Positions 25,037 through 35,900 of a stretch of DNA of 41,117 nt are shown piece by piece. Position 1 is the first letter of the stretch. The number at the start of each line of letters is the position of its first letter. Position numbers and translations under genes: made by a program. The notes under the pieces are model-generated. The model saw nothing but the letters and a program-made list of their open reading frames with translations, was not told the DNA's origin and ran no database searches. This DNA comes from Alphaproteobacteria bacterium (lineage in GTDB: Bacteria; Pseudomonadota; Alphaproteobacteria; Micropepsales; Micropepsaceae), in NCBI GenBank assembly GCA_015654635.1, contig JAATGP010000066.1, positions 1-41,117 on the forward strand. Direction: 5' to 3'.

Positions 25037-25453
25037 ATGCCCTACGATCGTTCCAACATCTTTGCGAAGATTCTGCGTGGCGATATTCCCTGCGTGAAGA
25101 TCTACGAAGACGATAAGACCATCGCTTTTCTGGATGTGATGCCTCAAGCCGAGGGTCATACGCTGGTCCTGCCCAAGGAAGACGCCGAGAACATCTTCGA
25201 TCTATCTCCCGAAGGCGCCTCCGCTTTGATGGCGACGGTGCAGAAAGTGGCGAAGGCTGTGAAGATCGCCACCGCCGCGCCCGGCCTCATGCTGGTGCAA
25301 CTGAACGGTCACGCCGCCGGTCAAAGCGTCTTCCACATCCACATGCACATCATTCCGCGCCAACATGGCATCGACCTCGAATTCCACGAGCGCAGCATGG
25401 TGCCGGCCGCCAGCCTCGAACCTATCGCCGCAAAGATCCGGGCGGCTTTATAG
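25037..25453 (+). CDS. HIT-family nucleotide hydrolase (Hint/HinT-like)
   Basis: A 138-residue histidine-triad protein. The active-site motif is QSVFHIHMHIIPR (His100, His102, His104), with Asn90 and His92 in LNGHAAG, and FLDVMPQAEGHTLVLPK at the N-terminal half. Such proteins hydrolyse nucleoside phosphoramidates or related nucleotides. ATG 25037 gives the standard length; a TTG at 25025 would add only four residues. It ends the RidA-like/acyltransferase/HIT row. Confidence 0.93.
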   Translation: MPYDRSNIFAKILRGDIPCVKIYEDDKTIAFLDVMPQAEGHTLVLPKEDAENIFDLSPEGASALMATVQKVAKAVKIATAAPGLMLVQLNGHAAGQSVFHIHMHIIPRQHGIDLEFHERSMVPAASLEPIAAKIRAAL

Positions 25454-25777
25454 CGCCGAAGACAAATCAAGCTGGCCAGGCGCCAAGACGATTGCCGAAT
25501 GGCCTATCACCGAACTTGTAAAATGGGCGACGGATCCTACATGTGCTGTGGCGATAGCAAAATCTGGTTGGCCACAGACGGAATCTTACGGCATTATACA
25601 CCAAAGGTCAGACGCGGCTATCCGTCCTGAATCTGGGATGTGGCCGGGCACTTAGCTTCGCCGCGTTGGTCCTGGTTCACTCTACCGCGAGCCGCAATTC
25701 ATCGATTATGCCACCCATCTCCTGCTCCCGGCGAAGTCATCACTTGTTGCTCGAGCGGGATAGGACGGGGTGGCCAA
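25454..25777. other. 0.3-kb stretch without a recognisable gene
   Basis: This follows the HIT gene and precedes a small orphan frame. No hairpin with a T-run, no RNA gene and no family-like frame was seen. A TATAAT on the minus strand (near 25595) lacks a matching -35 box. Confidence 0.4.
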
Positions 25778-25942
25778 ATGTTAGACACAAACTCTAGCTT
25801 CGACCTGTTTCGGGACAAAGCCGATCATTGGTGCGCGCGTCGCCTTGATGGCTTGGTGTTTGGCATGTTCCGTGAGCGCGAGGATGCGCTACGCTTTTGC
25901 CAAAGAAAACGTCAACGACAGTTCTCCGCCACTGCACCGTAG
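25778..25942 (+). CDS. Possible small protein (54 aa)
   Basis: The ATG at 25778 has GGGGTGG about 4 nt upstream. The 54 residues (MLDTNSSFDLFRDKADHWC, then ARRLDGLVFGMFREREDALRF) have the layout of small alphaproteobacterial proteins in which a short beta-hairpin carrying an aromatic/Trp residue is followed by a REDALRF-type helix. Homology could not be checked. It ends 12 bp before the convergent photolyase stop. It may be spurious. Confidence 0.38.
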   Translation: MLDTNSSFDLFRDKADHWCARRLDGLVFGMFREREDALRFCQRKRQRQFSATAP

Positions 25943-25953
25943 GAAAAGGGCTC

Positions 25954-27414
25954 TCACCCACAGGGGAATGCATGGCCGACAGGCTTTGTATTTTGGGCGA
26001 GGCCCTTGGCCTGCGCGAGCGCCGCCAGAGCGCGTTTGCGAGCAAAACCGTGCTCAATAATTGGCTGCGGGTAGGCCGTGGCGCCCGCTTCGGCCAGAAT
26101 CGCTACAGGAGCCAACCAAGGGGTGTGGATGTACTTTACCGTCAAGCCCGCCAGCTCCGGCACATAACGGCGGATATAGTCGCCGTTGGGATCAAATTTC
26201 TGGCCCTGCAAAATCGGATTAAAGATACGGAAATAGGGCGCCGCGTCGGCGCCGCAGCCCGCCACCCATTGCCAGCTCGCGGCATTAGCGCCCAGATCAG
26301 CATCGACCAGCGTATCCCAAAACCAAGCCTCGCCTACCCGCCAATCGATCAAGAGATGCTTAATCAAGAACGATGCTACTACCATCCGCACGCGATTATG
26401 CATCCAGCCGGTCTGCCAGAGCTGACGCATTCCGGCGTCAACAATGGGATAGCCGGTAAGTCCTTTCTGCCATGCCTCAAGCCCCACATGATCCGCGCGC
26501 CACGGAAAATGCACAAAAGCCGGATTCAATGGTTTTTCTGCCACCAACGGAAATTGTTGCAGCAAATGCCAGGAGAACTCACGCCACAGCAGTTCGAGCA
26601 AATAGCGCTCGATAGAAGGATGCGCTGCATCGCCTGCCGCCTTCTCATTCTGCACCGCATGCCAAAGCTGACGCGGGCTGATCTGCCCATAATGCAGATA
26701 GGGTGATAGCCGCGACGTACCTTCTCTGTCTGGTCGATCCCGGTCGTCAGCGTAATGTGTCAATCTCTGCGCAACGAAGTCCGCAATTTTGTCCTGCGCC
26801 GCGCTCTCACGGATATCCCAAGTCTTCGCCAACCCCTTTGTCCACGCGCTTGCTCCCGGTATGAGGTTCAGGCTTTCCAACGTCTCGCTTGCGAGTCCGG
26901 CAATTCCGCGTAAGACCTTTGGTGGGGCAAGAGGCCTTGCTGGCAGCTTCGCCGTGAAACAGGCACGCGCGAAAGGCGTGAAGACGCGGAAGGGCCTACC
27001 GGCAGCGGTGCGGATCGCAGTAGGATGGAATAACAAGAAACCATCATCAAGAAAAACTTCGACACCGCTCTTGCGCAATGCGTCGGCAATTCCCATATCG
27101 CGAAGAGCAATTGGCCGTTCGCAGCGCTCCTGCCACGCAGCAACTTCTGCACCGGTTTCTTGCAGAATATGATGCAGCACCGCAGCCGTCTTGCCGCGGC
27201 GCAAGATCAGCGGCGTGCCTAATCTGCTAAGGTTTTTCTGCAAATCGGCGAGTGCTTTATAGAGCCACCAGCGCGATGCTGCGCCCGGCTGGCGTCCAAC
27301 ACTTTCATCCCAGATGAACAGCGGAACAACCCGTCCGCACTCAGCGGCACGCACCAACGACGGGTTATCGGCAACGCGCAAATTTTGCTGAAACAGGACA
27401 ATCGTGGTGCGCAT
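25954..27414 (-). CDS. phrB: Class I cyclobutane pyrimidine dimer photolyase
   Basis: A 486-residue flavoprotein that uses blue/near-UV light to split UV-induced pyrimidine dimers. The N-terminal antenna-binding domain is followed by the FAD domain with SRLSPYLHYGQISPRQLW, ELLWREFSWHLL, YPIVDAGMRQLWQTGWMHNRVRM and FWDTLVDADLGANAASWQWVAG; the Trp residues match the electron-transfer and dimer-contact positions. The N-terminal motif is LFQQNLRVADNPSL rather than the usual FRRDLR-like form. The ATG at 27414 gives the family start (MRTTIVLF). Photolyase is favoured over a cryptochrome because these lesion-contact motifs are intact. Confidence 0.92.
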   Translation of the reverse strand: MRTTIVLFQQNLRVADNPSLVRAAECGRVVPLFIWDESVGRQPGAASRWWLYKALADLQKNLSRLGTPLILRRGKTAAVLHHILQETGAEVAAWQERCERPIALRDMGIADALRKSGVEVFLDDGFLLFHPTAIRTAAGRPFRVFTPFARACFTAKLPARPLAPPKVLRGIAGLASETLESLNLIPGASAWTKGLAKTWDIRESAAQDKIADFVAQRLTHYADDRDRPDREGTSRLSPYLHYGQISPRQLWHAVQNEKAAGDAAHPSIERYLLELLWREFSWHLLQQFPLVAEKPLNPAFVHFPWRADHVGLEAWQKGLTGYPIVDAGMRQLWQTGWMHNRVRMVVASFLIKHLLIDWRVGEAWFWDTLVDADLGANAASWQWVAGCGADAAPYFRIFNPILQGQKFDPNGDYIRRYVPELAGLTVKYIHTPWLAPVAILAEAGATAYPQPIIEHGFARKRALAALAQAKGLAQNTKPVGHAFPCG

Positions 27415-27499
27415 AGTGGAAATCTGCCACGCTCTGAAAGAGCAAGACGACATACGACGGCAGAGGGATCACCATTGCTCCCATTGAGGGGGCAAGCAG

Positions 27500-29818
27500 T
27501 TAGACGCTCTCTTGGCTCTTCTTTGGTGGCGGCAGCTGCCTCAGCTTGTCGGAATCGGTGATGAATTCGAATACCAGCTTGTCCGCTTCGCGATCCAGCA
27601 GCACGCGCACCGTACCGCCATGCTGCAGCTTCCCGAACAAGATTTCGTCGGCTAATGGCTTCTTGATGGCGTCCTGAATGACGCGTCCCAGTGGCCGCGC
27701 TCCAAAGGCATCGTCATAGCCCTTATCGCCCAGCCAGCGGGTTGCTTCAGGCGTCAGATCGAAGGTGACGTCGCGGTCGATGAGTTGTGCTTCCAACTCC
27801 AGAACGAACTTCTCGACCACCCGATCAATAGTATCGCGGCCAAGCGGAGCGAACGGAATCACCGCGTCGAGGCGATTGCGGAACTCCGGCGTGAAAAGCT
27901 TCTTGATGGCCTCTTCGTCCTCGCCAACCCGCTTGCCGCGGCCAAAGCCGATGGACTCCTTCGCTGCATCCGAGGCGCCCGCATTGGTGGTCATGATCAG
28001 CACGACGTTGCGGAAATCGATCTTCTTGCCATTGTGGTCGGTAAGCTTGCCGTGATCCATCACCTGCAAAAGAATATTGAACAAGTCCTGATGGGCCTTT
28101 TCGATTTCATCGAGCAACAGAACGCAATGCGGATGCTGGTCGACTCCGTCGGTCAGCAACCCACCCTGATCGAAACCGACATACCCCGGCGGCGCACCCA
28201 GCAAGCGGCTGACGGTATGGCGTTCCATATATTCGCTCATGTCGAATCGCAGCAGTTCGACGCCGAGAATGGAGGCAAGTTGCTTGGCTACCTCCGTCTT
28301 GCCGACACCGGTCGGGCCAGAGAAGAGATAGCAACCAATCGGTTTTTCCGGGCTGCGCAAGCCTGCACGCACCAATTTTATGGCTGAAGACAGGGCTTGA
28401 ATGGCATCATCCTGGCCAAACACCACGCGTTTGAGATCGCGGCCCAATGTGCGGAGCGATTCCGCATCGCTCTTGGAGACGGATTTGGGATGAATGCGAG
28501 CCATCTTGGCCACCACATCTTCGACCTCTTTGACGCCGATGGTCTTCTTGCGCTTGGATTCAGCCACCAGCATCTGCGAGGCGCCCACCTCATCAATCAC
28601 ATCAATTGCCTTATCGGGAAGCTTACGATCATTGATGTATTTGGCCGACAGTTCCACCGCCGCTTTGATCGCCTCGGCAGTATAGCGGACCTTGTGGAAC
28701 TCCTCGAAACAAGACTTCAGGCCTTTAAGGATCTTAATTGTGTCCGGGATAGTGGGTTCTGCAACGTCAATCTTCTGGAACCGGCGCACCAGTGCCCGAT
28801 CTTTTTCGAAATACTGGCGATACTCCTTGTAGGTAGTAGAGCCGATGCAGCGCAGCGAACCGGCTTGCAGCGCTGGCTTCAAAAGGTTGGATGCGTCCAT
28901 CGCACCGCCCGAGGTCGCGCCAGCGCCGATCACCGTATGAATTTCGTCGATGAAAAGGATGGCGCCGGGTAGATTTTCCAGCTCCTTCACCACCGATTTG
29001 AGGCGCTCTTCGAAATCACCGCGATACCGTGTGCCGGCAATCAAGGCACCCATATCGAGTGCATAAATCGTACAGGGTTTTAGAACTTCCGGCACTTCGC
29101 CTTTGACGATGCGGCGCGCCAAGCCCTCCGCAATAGCCGTCTTACCCACACCGGGATCGCCAACATAAAGCGGATTGTTCTTCTGGCGACGGCAGAGAAT
29201 CTGGATCGTACGCTCAACCTCGCTATCACGACCGATTAAGGGATCAATGCGCCCAGCCTTGGCTTTTTCGTTCAGATTGACGCAATAATTCTCAAGCGAT
29301 CCCCCGCCTTTCTGCGCGGGACGATCTGCTTCCTCTTCTTCTTCCGCACCCCGGACAGTTTTTTGCTGGCTCATGCCTGGGCGCTTCGCGATGCCGTGAC
29401 TGATGTAGCTCACAGCATCAAGCCGCGTCATATTCTGCTCTTGCAGGAAATAGACGGCATGGCTCTCGCGCTCCGTAAACAGGGCAACCAGCACGTTGGC
29501 TCCAGTCACTTCCTCGCGACCAGAATTCTGCACATGTAAAACAGCGCGCTGTACGACCCGCTGGAATCCTGTGGTTGGCTTGGCGTCCTCGCCGTCCTCG
29601 ATCACCAGGGTCAAAAGCTCGTCGTCGATATATTTGACGAGTTGAAGCCGCAATGCGTCGATATCGACGTTGCAAGCCTTCATTACCTGCGCAGCATCGG
29701 AATCGTCGGTTAATGCTAGGAGAAGGTGTTCTAGTGTTGCGTATTCGTGATGCCGGTCACTGGCAAGTTTAATGGCGCGGTGCAGAGCTTGTTCGAGACT
29801 GCGCGAGAGTGACGGCAT
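27500..29818 (-). CDS. clpA: ClpA, ATPase subunit of Clp protease
   Basis: A 772-residue Hsp100 unfoldase. The N-domain (about 1-145) has [13 protein letters not shown] and binds ClpS. The first AAA+ module has Walker [14 protein letters not shown] near residue 220 and Walker [15 protein letters not shown]. The second has [15 protein letters not shown] near 500 and [19 protein letters not shown] carries the IGF form of the ClpP-docking loop. It threads substrates into ClpP, including N-end-rule substrates passed on by ClpS. It lies 3 bp after clpS, so the two form an operon. The length is normal for the family. Confidence 0.97.
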   Translation of the reverse strand: MPSLSRSLEQALHRAIKLASDRHHEYATLEHLLLALTDDSDAAQVMKACNVDIDALRLQLVKYIDDELLTLVIEDGEDAKPTTGFQRVVQRAVLHVQNSGREEVTGANVLVALFTERESHAVYFLQEQNMTRLDAVSYISHGIAKRPGMSQQKTVRGAEEEEEADRPAQKGGGSLENYCVNLNEKAKAGRIDPLIGRDSEVERTIQILCRRQKNNPLYVGDPGVGKTAIAEGLARRIVKGEVPEVLKPCTIYALDMGALIAGTRYRGDFEERLKSVVKELENLPGAILFIDEIHTVIGAGATSGGAMDASNLLKPALQAGSLRCIGSTTYKEYRQYFEKDRALVRRFQKIDVAEPTIPDTIKILKGLKSCFEEFHKVRYTAEAIKAAVELSAKYINDRKLPDKAIDVIDEVGASQMLVAESKRKKTIGVKEVEDVVAKMARIHPKSVSKSDAESLRTLGRDLKRVVFGQDDAIQALSSAIKLVRAGLRSPEKPIGCYLFSGPTGVGKTEVAKQLASILGVELLRFDMSEYMERHTVSRLLGAPPGYVGFDQGGLLTDGVDQHPHCVLLLDEIEKAHQDLFNILLQVMDHGKLTDHNGKKIDFRNVVLIMTTNAGASDAAKESIGFGRGKRVGEDEEAIKKLFTPEFRNRLDAVIPFAPLGRDTIDRVVEKFVLELEAQLIDRDVTFDLTPEATRWLGDKGYDDAFGARPLGRVIQDAIKKPLADEILFGKLQHGGTVRVLLDREADKLVFEFITDSDKLRQLPPPKKSQESV

Positions 29819-29821
29819 TCG

Positions 29822-30163
29822 CTACTCTTTCTCCATGGTACATTGCAAAGGATGCTCGTGACGCCGGGCAAATTCAATCACCTGCGCAACTTTTGTTTCA
29901 GCGACCTCGAAAGTGAAGAGGCCACAAATGCCAACCCCGTGACGGTGGACCAGCAACATGATCTGCACGGCCTCGTCGCGATTTTTCCCGAATATCCGTT
30001 CCAAAATGTGGACGACGAATTCCATTGGTGTGTAGTCATCGTTGAGGAGCAAAACCTTATAGAGCGACGGCTTTTTCGTCTTGGCGCGCGTTTTTGTAAC
30101 GACTCCGGATCCAGGTCCTGTGCCGTCATTGCCAATGCTATCGTCGTCGCGTCCGTCCTTCAT
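29822..30163 (-). CDS. clpS: ClpS adaptor for N-end-rule substrates
   Basis: A 113-residue adaptor that binds N-terminal degron residues and delivers the protein to ClpA. The signature is [17 protein letters not shown], then [26 protein letters not shown] and the ClpA-contact region [15 protein letters not shown] disordered, acidic N-terminal tail of about 35 residues, needed in the family to trigger delivery, is present. ATG 30163 is preferred: the in-frame TTG at 30202 lies upstream of a TATAAT box and would put the promoter inside the coding region. Confidence 0.93.
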   Translation of the reverse strand: MKDGRDDDSIGNDGTGPGSGVVTKTRAKTKKPSLYKVLLLNDDYTPMEFVVHILERIFGKNRDEAVQIMLLVHRHGVGICGLFTFEVAETKVAQVIEFARRHEHPLQCTMEKE

Positions 30164-30187
30164 GTCTGCGGCTCTTGCTTCGGCGTG

Positions 30188-30193
30188 ATTATA
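30188..30193 (-). promoter_or_regulatory. -10 box (TATAAT) of the clpS-clpA operon
   Basis: A perfect TATAAT on the minus strand, 24 bp upstream of the clpS ATG. No strong -35 is present at 16-18 bp; TTGCGA lies about 19 bp upstream. It predicts a leader of about 18 nt. Confidence 0.5.
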
Positions 30194-30202
30194 AGGGGTC
30201 AA

Positions 30203-30634
30203 ACGTTGATTTTCGCAACACCAGTCTTCACTTAGAGTTTACCTTCAGGCAAATAATTTGCTACTGCACCATTGCATGGGGGGCCCTTTGCCAGCGACTT
30301 GTGCAGGCAAGGTCAAAATCTAGCTTAAATACGGACCAAGCGTTTTCCCACCCGCCACAGAGTCTGACACAGCGCTCCTCCGCAAACCAAATGCATTGGG
30401 GAGTGTACATCTATTCGAGGGGGCAACGGAATGGTAATGCAGGTAGTGCGCCTCTGGTGGTCGGCGCCCCCAAGAGCCGTGGCGGAAAAGAGCCGCAATT
30501 GACCATATGGGCAAACAGCGGTAAGGCGCGGGAATAAAATGCTAAAATTCCTAACTTGACTTGAAGAGTCTACAACTATTTGGTCCTATTGTTGCATCGC
30601 GAGGGTGCTGCGACCCGAAGTATTGGGGCTGTGA
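30203..30634. other. 0.43-kb divergent intergenic region between clpS and the D,D-carboxypeptidase gene
   Basis: No gene is supported here; the readable frames are not protein-like. It must hold both divergent promoters. On the plus strand TTGACT at 30556-30561 with TATTTG at 30577-30582 (15-bp spacer) is a weak candidate for the carboxypeptidase gene. The sequence is less GC-rich than the flanking genes. No riboswitch or RNA gene was recognised. Confidence 0.45.
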
Positions 30635-32299
30635 ATGTTTGACGTTGTGCGTAGCCGAGCGGGCCTGAGTCTGGGCCGGTTTGTTGTATTGGCGATTTTG
30701 GCTGGCCTTTTGGTCGCCATTTCTTCGCCTGCTGAGGCGCGCCACCATAAGGCGCGTGCCCAAAGTGCTGCTGCCTCTAACTTCTCGGCCGGCGCTACCG
30801 ACCCGATCAAAGATGCAGCACTCGTTATCGACGGAACCAATGGCAAAGTCCTCTACGCGCGTAGCGAGAACGATCCGCGCCATCCGGCGTCTCTGACGAA
30901 GATGATGACACTGTATTTGCTCTTTGATGCCTTGAAGAGGGGGCAGATATCTCTAAACAATACGATACCAATTTCGGCTCACGCGGCATCTCAAAATCCG
31001 ACGAAGCTACGTGTGCGGGTCGGCGATACTATTACAGTCGACCTCGCGATTAGAGCGGTGGTGGTATGGTCGGCCAATGATGTTGCCGTTGCCATCTCCG
31101 AGGCGTTGGGCGGTACAGAGGGTCATTTTGCCGAATTAATGACCGCAAAGGCTCGCGCACTAGGTATGCGCAACACCTTTTATCACAATGCCTCCGGGCT
31201 ACCCGACAATCTGCAGATTACGACAGCGACGGACCTTTCCATTCTTGCCCGCCACCTCGCTTATGATTTCCCGCAATATTATCACTATTTCTCAACGCCA
31301 TCCTTTAGCTATCGCGGCAACGATTACGTCACGCATGACAACCTTTTGGCGCGCTATCGCGGCACGGATGGCATCAAGACCGGATATACTGGCGCCTCCG
31401 GTTTCAATCTTGTTTCGTCCGTTGTGCGCGACAATGTTCACGTCATTGGGGTAGTTATGGGCGGACGTACTGCTTCCAAACGTGACCGCGAGATGATGCG
31501 TTTGCTGGACGTTGCCTTCGATCAGATCGGCCAAAACCCAGCCCTCGTGGCCCGTACCCAGGTGCCCTGGCAGGTCGCACTCAATACCGTCCCGTTGCCA
31601 CAACCCAATTCAGGAACGATTGTAGCTGTTCCCGCCATTCCGCCTGCTGGTGGGGATGATGAAGACACCGCGGAGCGGCGCGCCGATGCTGAAGACATTC
31701 ATAATGGCGGGGTCAAAAGCCCCCCAACCGTCGCTTATAATGTGCGGCCAGCGCCAACAATTACACTTGTACAACCAAAACCAACTATAACCGCGGCTCT
31801 CCAACAATCGACCAAGCCAGCCCCGGTGCTCAATCAGAAGAAGCCAGATGTCGTCATCAATACGACACCACAATATCCCTTACCGTCAGCCCGGCCTAAT
31901 CCACCTTCCTCAATCGTCGTTGCAGCGGTTACCTCCAAAATCCCTTCGGCGACCACACAGACTACGCCGAAACCCGCGATGCGCCCGGTCATTCTTGGCG
32001 AAGGCGATGCCAGCGATACGGCAAGCACGCATACTGTTTTGGGTCAACATGACTGGACCATTCAGATTGGAGCCTTTGCCGATCTCGGGCTGGCGCGTTC
32101 CCAGCTAGCAGCCTATGCCGAGAAGGCTATGGATGTACTCGGACAAGCTCAGCGCATCGTGGTGCCCTTCCAATCGGTGGACGGTCATACACTTTATCGT
32201 GCCCGCTTCGGTCCTTTTGCCGAGCGCGAAGCACGCCAAATTTGCGCCCGTCTGACCGAACGCGGCCAGACATGCTTCGCGGCCATCTCAATCCGCTAA
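30635..32299 (+). CDS. D-alanyl-D-alanine carboxypeptidase with C-terminal SPOR domain
   Basis: A 554-residue penicillin-binding protein of the DacA/PBP5-like S11 family. A signal peptide ends near EARHH (about residue 35). The active-site motifs are S86-x-x-K89 (ASLTKM), S146-A-N148 (WSAND) and K248-T-G250 (GIKTGYT). After the catalytic domain (to about 300) comes a long Pro/Thr/Ala-rich linker, then a SPOR domain at about 475-552 (HDWTIQIGAFADLGLARSQL). It trims the terminal D-Ala of peptidoglycan stem peptides; the SPOR domain would target it to septal peptidoglycan. Its place divergent from clpS-clpA is conserved in many alphaproteobacteria. Confidence 0.94.
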   Translation: MFDVVRSRAGLSLGRFVVLAILAGLLVAISSPAEARHHKARAQSAAASNFSAGATDPIKDAALVIDGTNGKVLYARSENDPRHPASLTKMMTLYLLFDALKRGQISLNNTIPISAHAASQNPTKLRVRVGDTITVDLAIRAVVVWSANDVAVAISEALGGTEGHFAELMTAKARALGMRNTFYHNASGLPDNLQITTATDLSILARHLAYDFPQYYHYFSTPSFSYRGNDYVTHDNLLARYRGTDGIKTGYTGASGFNLVSSVVRDNVHVIGVVMGGRTASKRDREMMRLLDVAFDQIGQNPALVARTQVPWQVALNTVPLPQPNSGTIVAVPAIPPAGGDDEDTAERRADAEDIHNGGVKSPPTVAYNVRPAPTITLVQPKPTITAALQQSTKPAPVLNQKKPDVVINTTPQYPLPSARPNPPSSIVVAAVTSKIPSATTQTTPKPAMRPVILGEGDASDTASTHTVLGQHDWTIQIGAFADLGLARSQLAAYAEKAMDVLGQAQRIVVPFQSVDGHTLYRARFGPFAEREARQICARLTERGQTCFAAISIR

Positions 32300-32521
32300 G
32301 AGTCTAAAGCAAAGGAGCCCTCTCACTAAGGAACGCTGCTTTGAAGCGCGAATGGCCGCCGCAACAGCTCCTGCCCAATCTCGGAGCGCCGGCCGGCGAA
32401 AGAGGCGCGTGGTGGGGCCTATCATCCCGATCCCTCACCCAGCGCCAATCGGGCACATGCGGTAACAAAACCCAAACAGACTTTCCGACCGCCACCATGA
32501 TCTGCGTCGATATCGTTCATC

Positions 32522-32899
32522 TTAATAGGGGGTGTAGGATTTGACATCGCTGAAAGCGGAGCCCGCTATCTCGTTTATCCGGCGTTTGATATTGCTGCGG
32601 CAGTCGTTCAGCCTATATACAGAACGAGCGTGTTCAACAAATAAATCTCCAAAATCGTTTCGCCGCTCATGATCGCGCAAAGCGTCCTCGACATCCCAGA
32701 GGAATTCGTTGACTGTTCTTAATTCGGCTCGCAAGGCTGCAACATCCTGAATCTGTTGCGACGCTGAGAGCACGACTAGTAGCTTTTCATGCTCAACCAC
32801 TACTTGATGGTGAAGTGCCGGGTCGCTGATACGCTTAAGCTTGATCTCAAGGATCGTTAGCCGGTCAATAACCTCGCCCAGCGATTGCTCAATAAGCAC
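32522..32899 (-). CDS. DUF6165 protein
   Basis: A 125-residue helical protein of the DUF6165 family, function unknown. The conserved elements are VIDRLTILEIKLKRISDP, the middle TVNEFLWDVEDALRDHERRNDF, VEHARSVYRLNDCRSNIKRRIN and a C-terminal KSYTPY. The start is taken as GTG 32899, because GAGGGAAGGGG lies 5 nt before it; an in-frame TTG at 32929 directly after the putA stop has no such site. It is transcribed after putA with a 30-bp gap and converges on the carboxypeptidase gene. In other genomes the family is often near glycan or TPR genes, to my recollection. Confidence 0.85.
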   Translation of the reverse strand: MLIEQSLGEVIDRLTILEIKLKRISDPALHHQVVVEHEKLLVVLSASQQIQDVAALRAELRTVNEFLWDVEDALRDHERRNDFGDLFVEHARSVYRLNDCRSNIKRRINEIAGSAFSDVKSYTPY

Positions 32900-32929
32900 G
32901 ACAGCCCCTTCCCTCGTGAATAGCCACAA

Positions 32930-35900
32930 TTAACTCGAACTCAAAAGTACCGTATTGCCACCAGAAGCTGTCGTGTTAACGGTATAGGTGCGTTCAAGCG
33001 CCAAACGATGAAGATAGTGGGGGCCACCCGCCTTGGGTCCAGTCCCTGATAGGCCCTCACCGCCGAAGGGTTGCACCCCCACCACGGCGCCGATCTGATT
33101 GCGATTGCGGTAGATATTCCCGACGCACACGCGGTCTCGAATGAACTGGGCCGTCGACTCGATGCGACTATGGATTCCAAGCGTAAGACCAAAGCCCGTG
33201 GCGTTGATAGCGGCACATACATCTTCGAGATGTCCGGCGGAATAACGCACCACATGCAAAATGGGGCCAAAGACTTCCTGCTTGAGAAGGGCCATCGTCC
33301 CGATTTCAAATATACAGGGTGCGAAGAATGTGCCTCTCTCATGCTCGCTGCCGAGTTCTAGCCTGCACAACAGCTTAGCCTCTTGGCGCATGCGTTCGTC
33401 ATGTTGTGCGAGATCATTCCGAGCAGCTTCGTTGATGACAGGCCCTATATCGACCGCCGGATCGAAGGGATCACCGATAGTGAGCTCCCGCGTGTGCCCT
33501 ATAATCATGTCGAGCATTTTATCGGCAACGTCATCCTGCAAAAACAATACGCGCAAAGCCGAGCAGCGTTGTCCGGCGCTGTCGAAGGCGGAGGCCACCG
33601 CATCACGAGCTACCTGTTCAGGCAATGCTGTCGAGTCCACAATCAGTGCATTTTGACCACCGGTTTCGGCGATCACAGTGGCGATGGGGCCGTCGCGGGC
33701 CGCAAGCGCACGATTGATGGCAGAGGCGGTGTCCGTCGAACCAGTCAGCACAACTCCGGCCAAGCGGGAATCTGAAAATATAGCCGCACCAATTTTCGCG
33801 CCGCTGCCCGGAAGCAGATGTAGCACATCGCTCGGCACGCCCGATTCAAGCAACAGTCTAGTCGCCGCAAAAGCAATAAGCGGCGTCGGTACAGCAGGCT
33901 TTGCCAAGACTGCATTGCCCGCAGCTAAGGCCCCCGCCACCTGCCCCGTGAAGATCGCTAGAGGAAAGTTCCAGGGGCTGATACAAGCGAAAACGCCTTT
34001 ACCATGCAGCGTCAACTCGTTCGTTTCGCCTGTCGGTCCCGGCATAAACGAACCGCAAAAATCCTTGCGTGCCTGCGCTGCATAATAGCGCAAGTAATCA
34101 ACAGCCTCGCGTAATTCTCCCAGAGCTGCTGCCAAAGTCTTGCCGCCTTCGCGCACGATCAATGCCATCAGCCTTGTGCGATTCTTCTCAAAGAGATCGG
34201 CCGCGCACTCTAACACCAATGCTCGGCCTTCACCACCGAGACGGTCCCACGCGGGTTGGGCCACAGAGGCTCGCTCTAAGGCTTCTCTCGCCTCATCTTC
34301 GCCTGCAAGGGCAACACGACCAATCAAACGCGTGCGATCTGCGGGATCAAACATGGAAAAGGCGTGGCCCTCGCGCACGTCTCCACCGATGACCGGCATA
34401 GCAAGCGCGGGTGTCTGAAGGACCTCCTCCATTTCGGCGCGTATCGGATCGGCAACCTCTGCATCGCTCCACAGAAAACCGTGTGAGTTAGTGCGCTCAT
34501 CAAAAATTTTGGCGGGAAGCGGAATGCGTGGGTTGCGCAAAGGCGTCTCTTTAGCAAGTTCGGCAACTGGGTCGGTCACCAACGCCTCAATGGAGGCTTC
34601 ACCATCGGCGAGCCTATTCACGAAAGACGTATTCGCGCCATTCTCAAGCAGCCGACGAACGAGATAAGCAAGAAGGTCCTCATGACTACCGACAGGGGCA
34701 TAAATGCGCGTGTCTGCGGCACTCTTCCCCCTTACTATATGATAGGTTCCATGGAGTGCCTCACCCATGCCATGCAAACGCTGGAATTCGAAATTGCGCC
34801 GGGTACCGGATAATACATCGACGGCTGAAAGCGTGTGAGCGTTGTGGGTTGCAAACATCGGGTAGATCGCATCGGGCGCAGCAAACATCGCTCGTGCACA
34901 TGCGACATACGATGTGTCAGTCGCCGCCTTGCGAGTGAAAACCGGATAGTCCGCGAGGCCCGCCTCCTGTACCCGCTTGATCTCAGTGTCCCAATAAGCG
35001 CCCTTCACCAAGCGCAAAGATAGCCGCACACCATGTCGACGCGCTAATGCGGTCAACCAGTGGATGGTTGGCAGGGCACGCTTCTGGTAGGCCTGCACCG
35101 CAAGACCGAGGCCGTTCCAGCCCTTCAACTCTACGTTTTTCGCCAAAGCCTCGACCATATCGAGCATCAACTCATGACGCTCCGTCTCTTCGGCGTCGAT
35201 TGTGAGCCCAACATCGGCAAGACGTGCACGTTTGGCAAGTGTTACAAGCTGCGGGAGCAATTCCATCATGACGCGCTCGCGCTTGACCCACTCGTAACGC
35301 GGATGGAGCGCCGACAGCTTTACAGACACAGAAGGACGATGGAATACAGACGACGAATCGCCGTTAAAGGCGAAAGCAACTGCATCGATAGAGTTTTCGT
35401 AACGAGCCAAATAGCGGGCTGCGTCAGCTTTGGTATAGGCTGCCTCTCCCAGCATATCGAACGAGTAGCGATAACCGTCTCGCCGCCACTTCTCAGCATT
35501 GCGTAACGCCTCTTTCATGCTACGCCCGAGCACAAATTGTCCGCCCAGCATACGCATGGCCGTGCCGATAGCCTGCCGGATAACTGGCTCACCTGACCGC
35601 GCTACGAGCTTCTTGATCGTGCCCAGTAGATTCCAGTCGGCGCCCTGTCCCATACGCACAACGCGACCGGTTAATAGTAGCCCCCAAGTGGAGGCGTTCA
35701 CGAAAAAGGAATCAGATTTGCCAATATGACTCTCCCAGTCGCCCGTCGCGATCTTATCCCGGATCAATACATCAGCGGTCTCGGCGTCCGGTACGCGTAG
35801 CAATGCTTCGGCGAGGCACATTAGGGCCACACCTTCCTCAGTTGAAAGTGCATACTCCTGAGTGAAGGCGTCCACACCCCCATGGCGAGCACTCTCTGAG

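Noticed and set aside
30175..30537. A 120-codon plus-strand frame in the clpS/carboxypeptidase gap
   Set aside because: It has no ribosome-binding site and no protein-like pattern, and it overlaps the clpS start and promoter.
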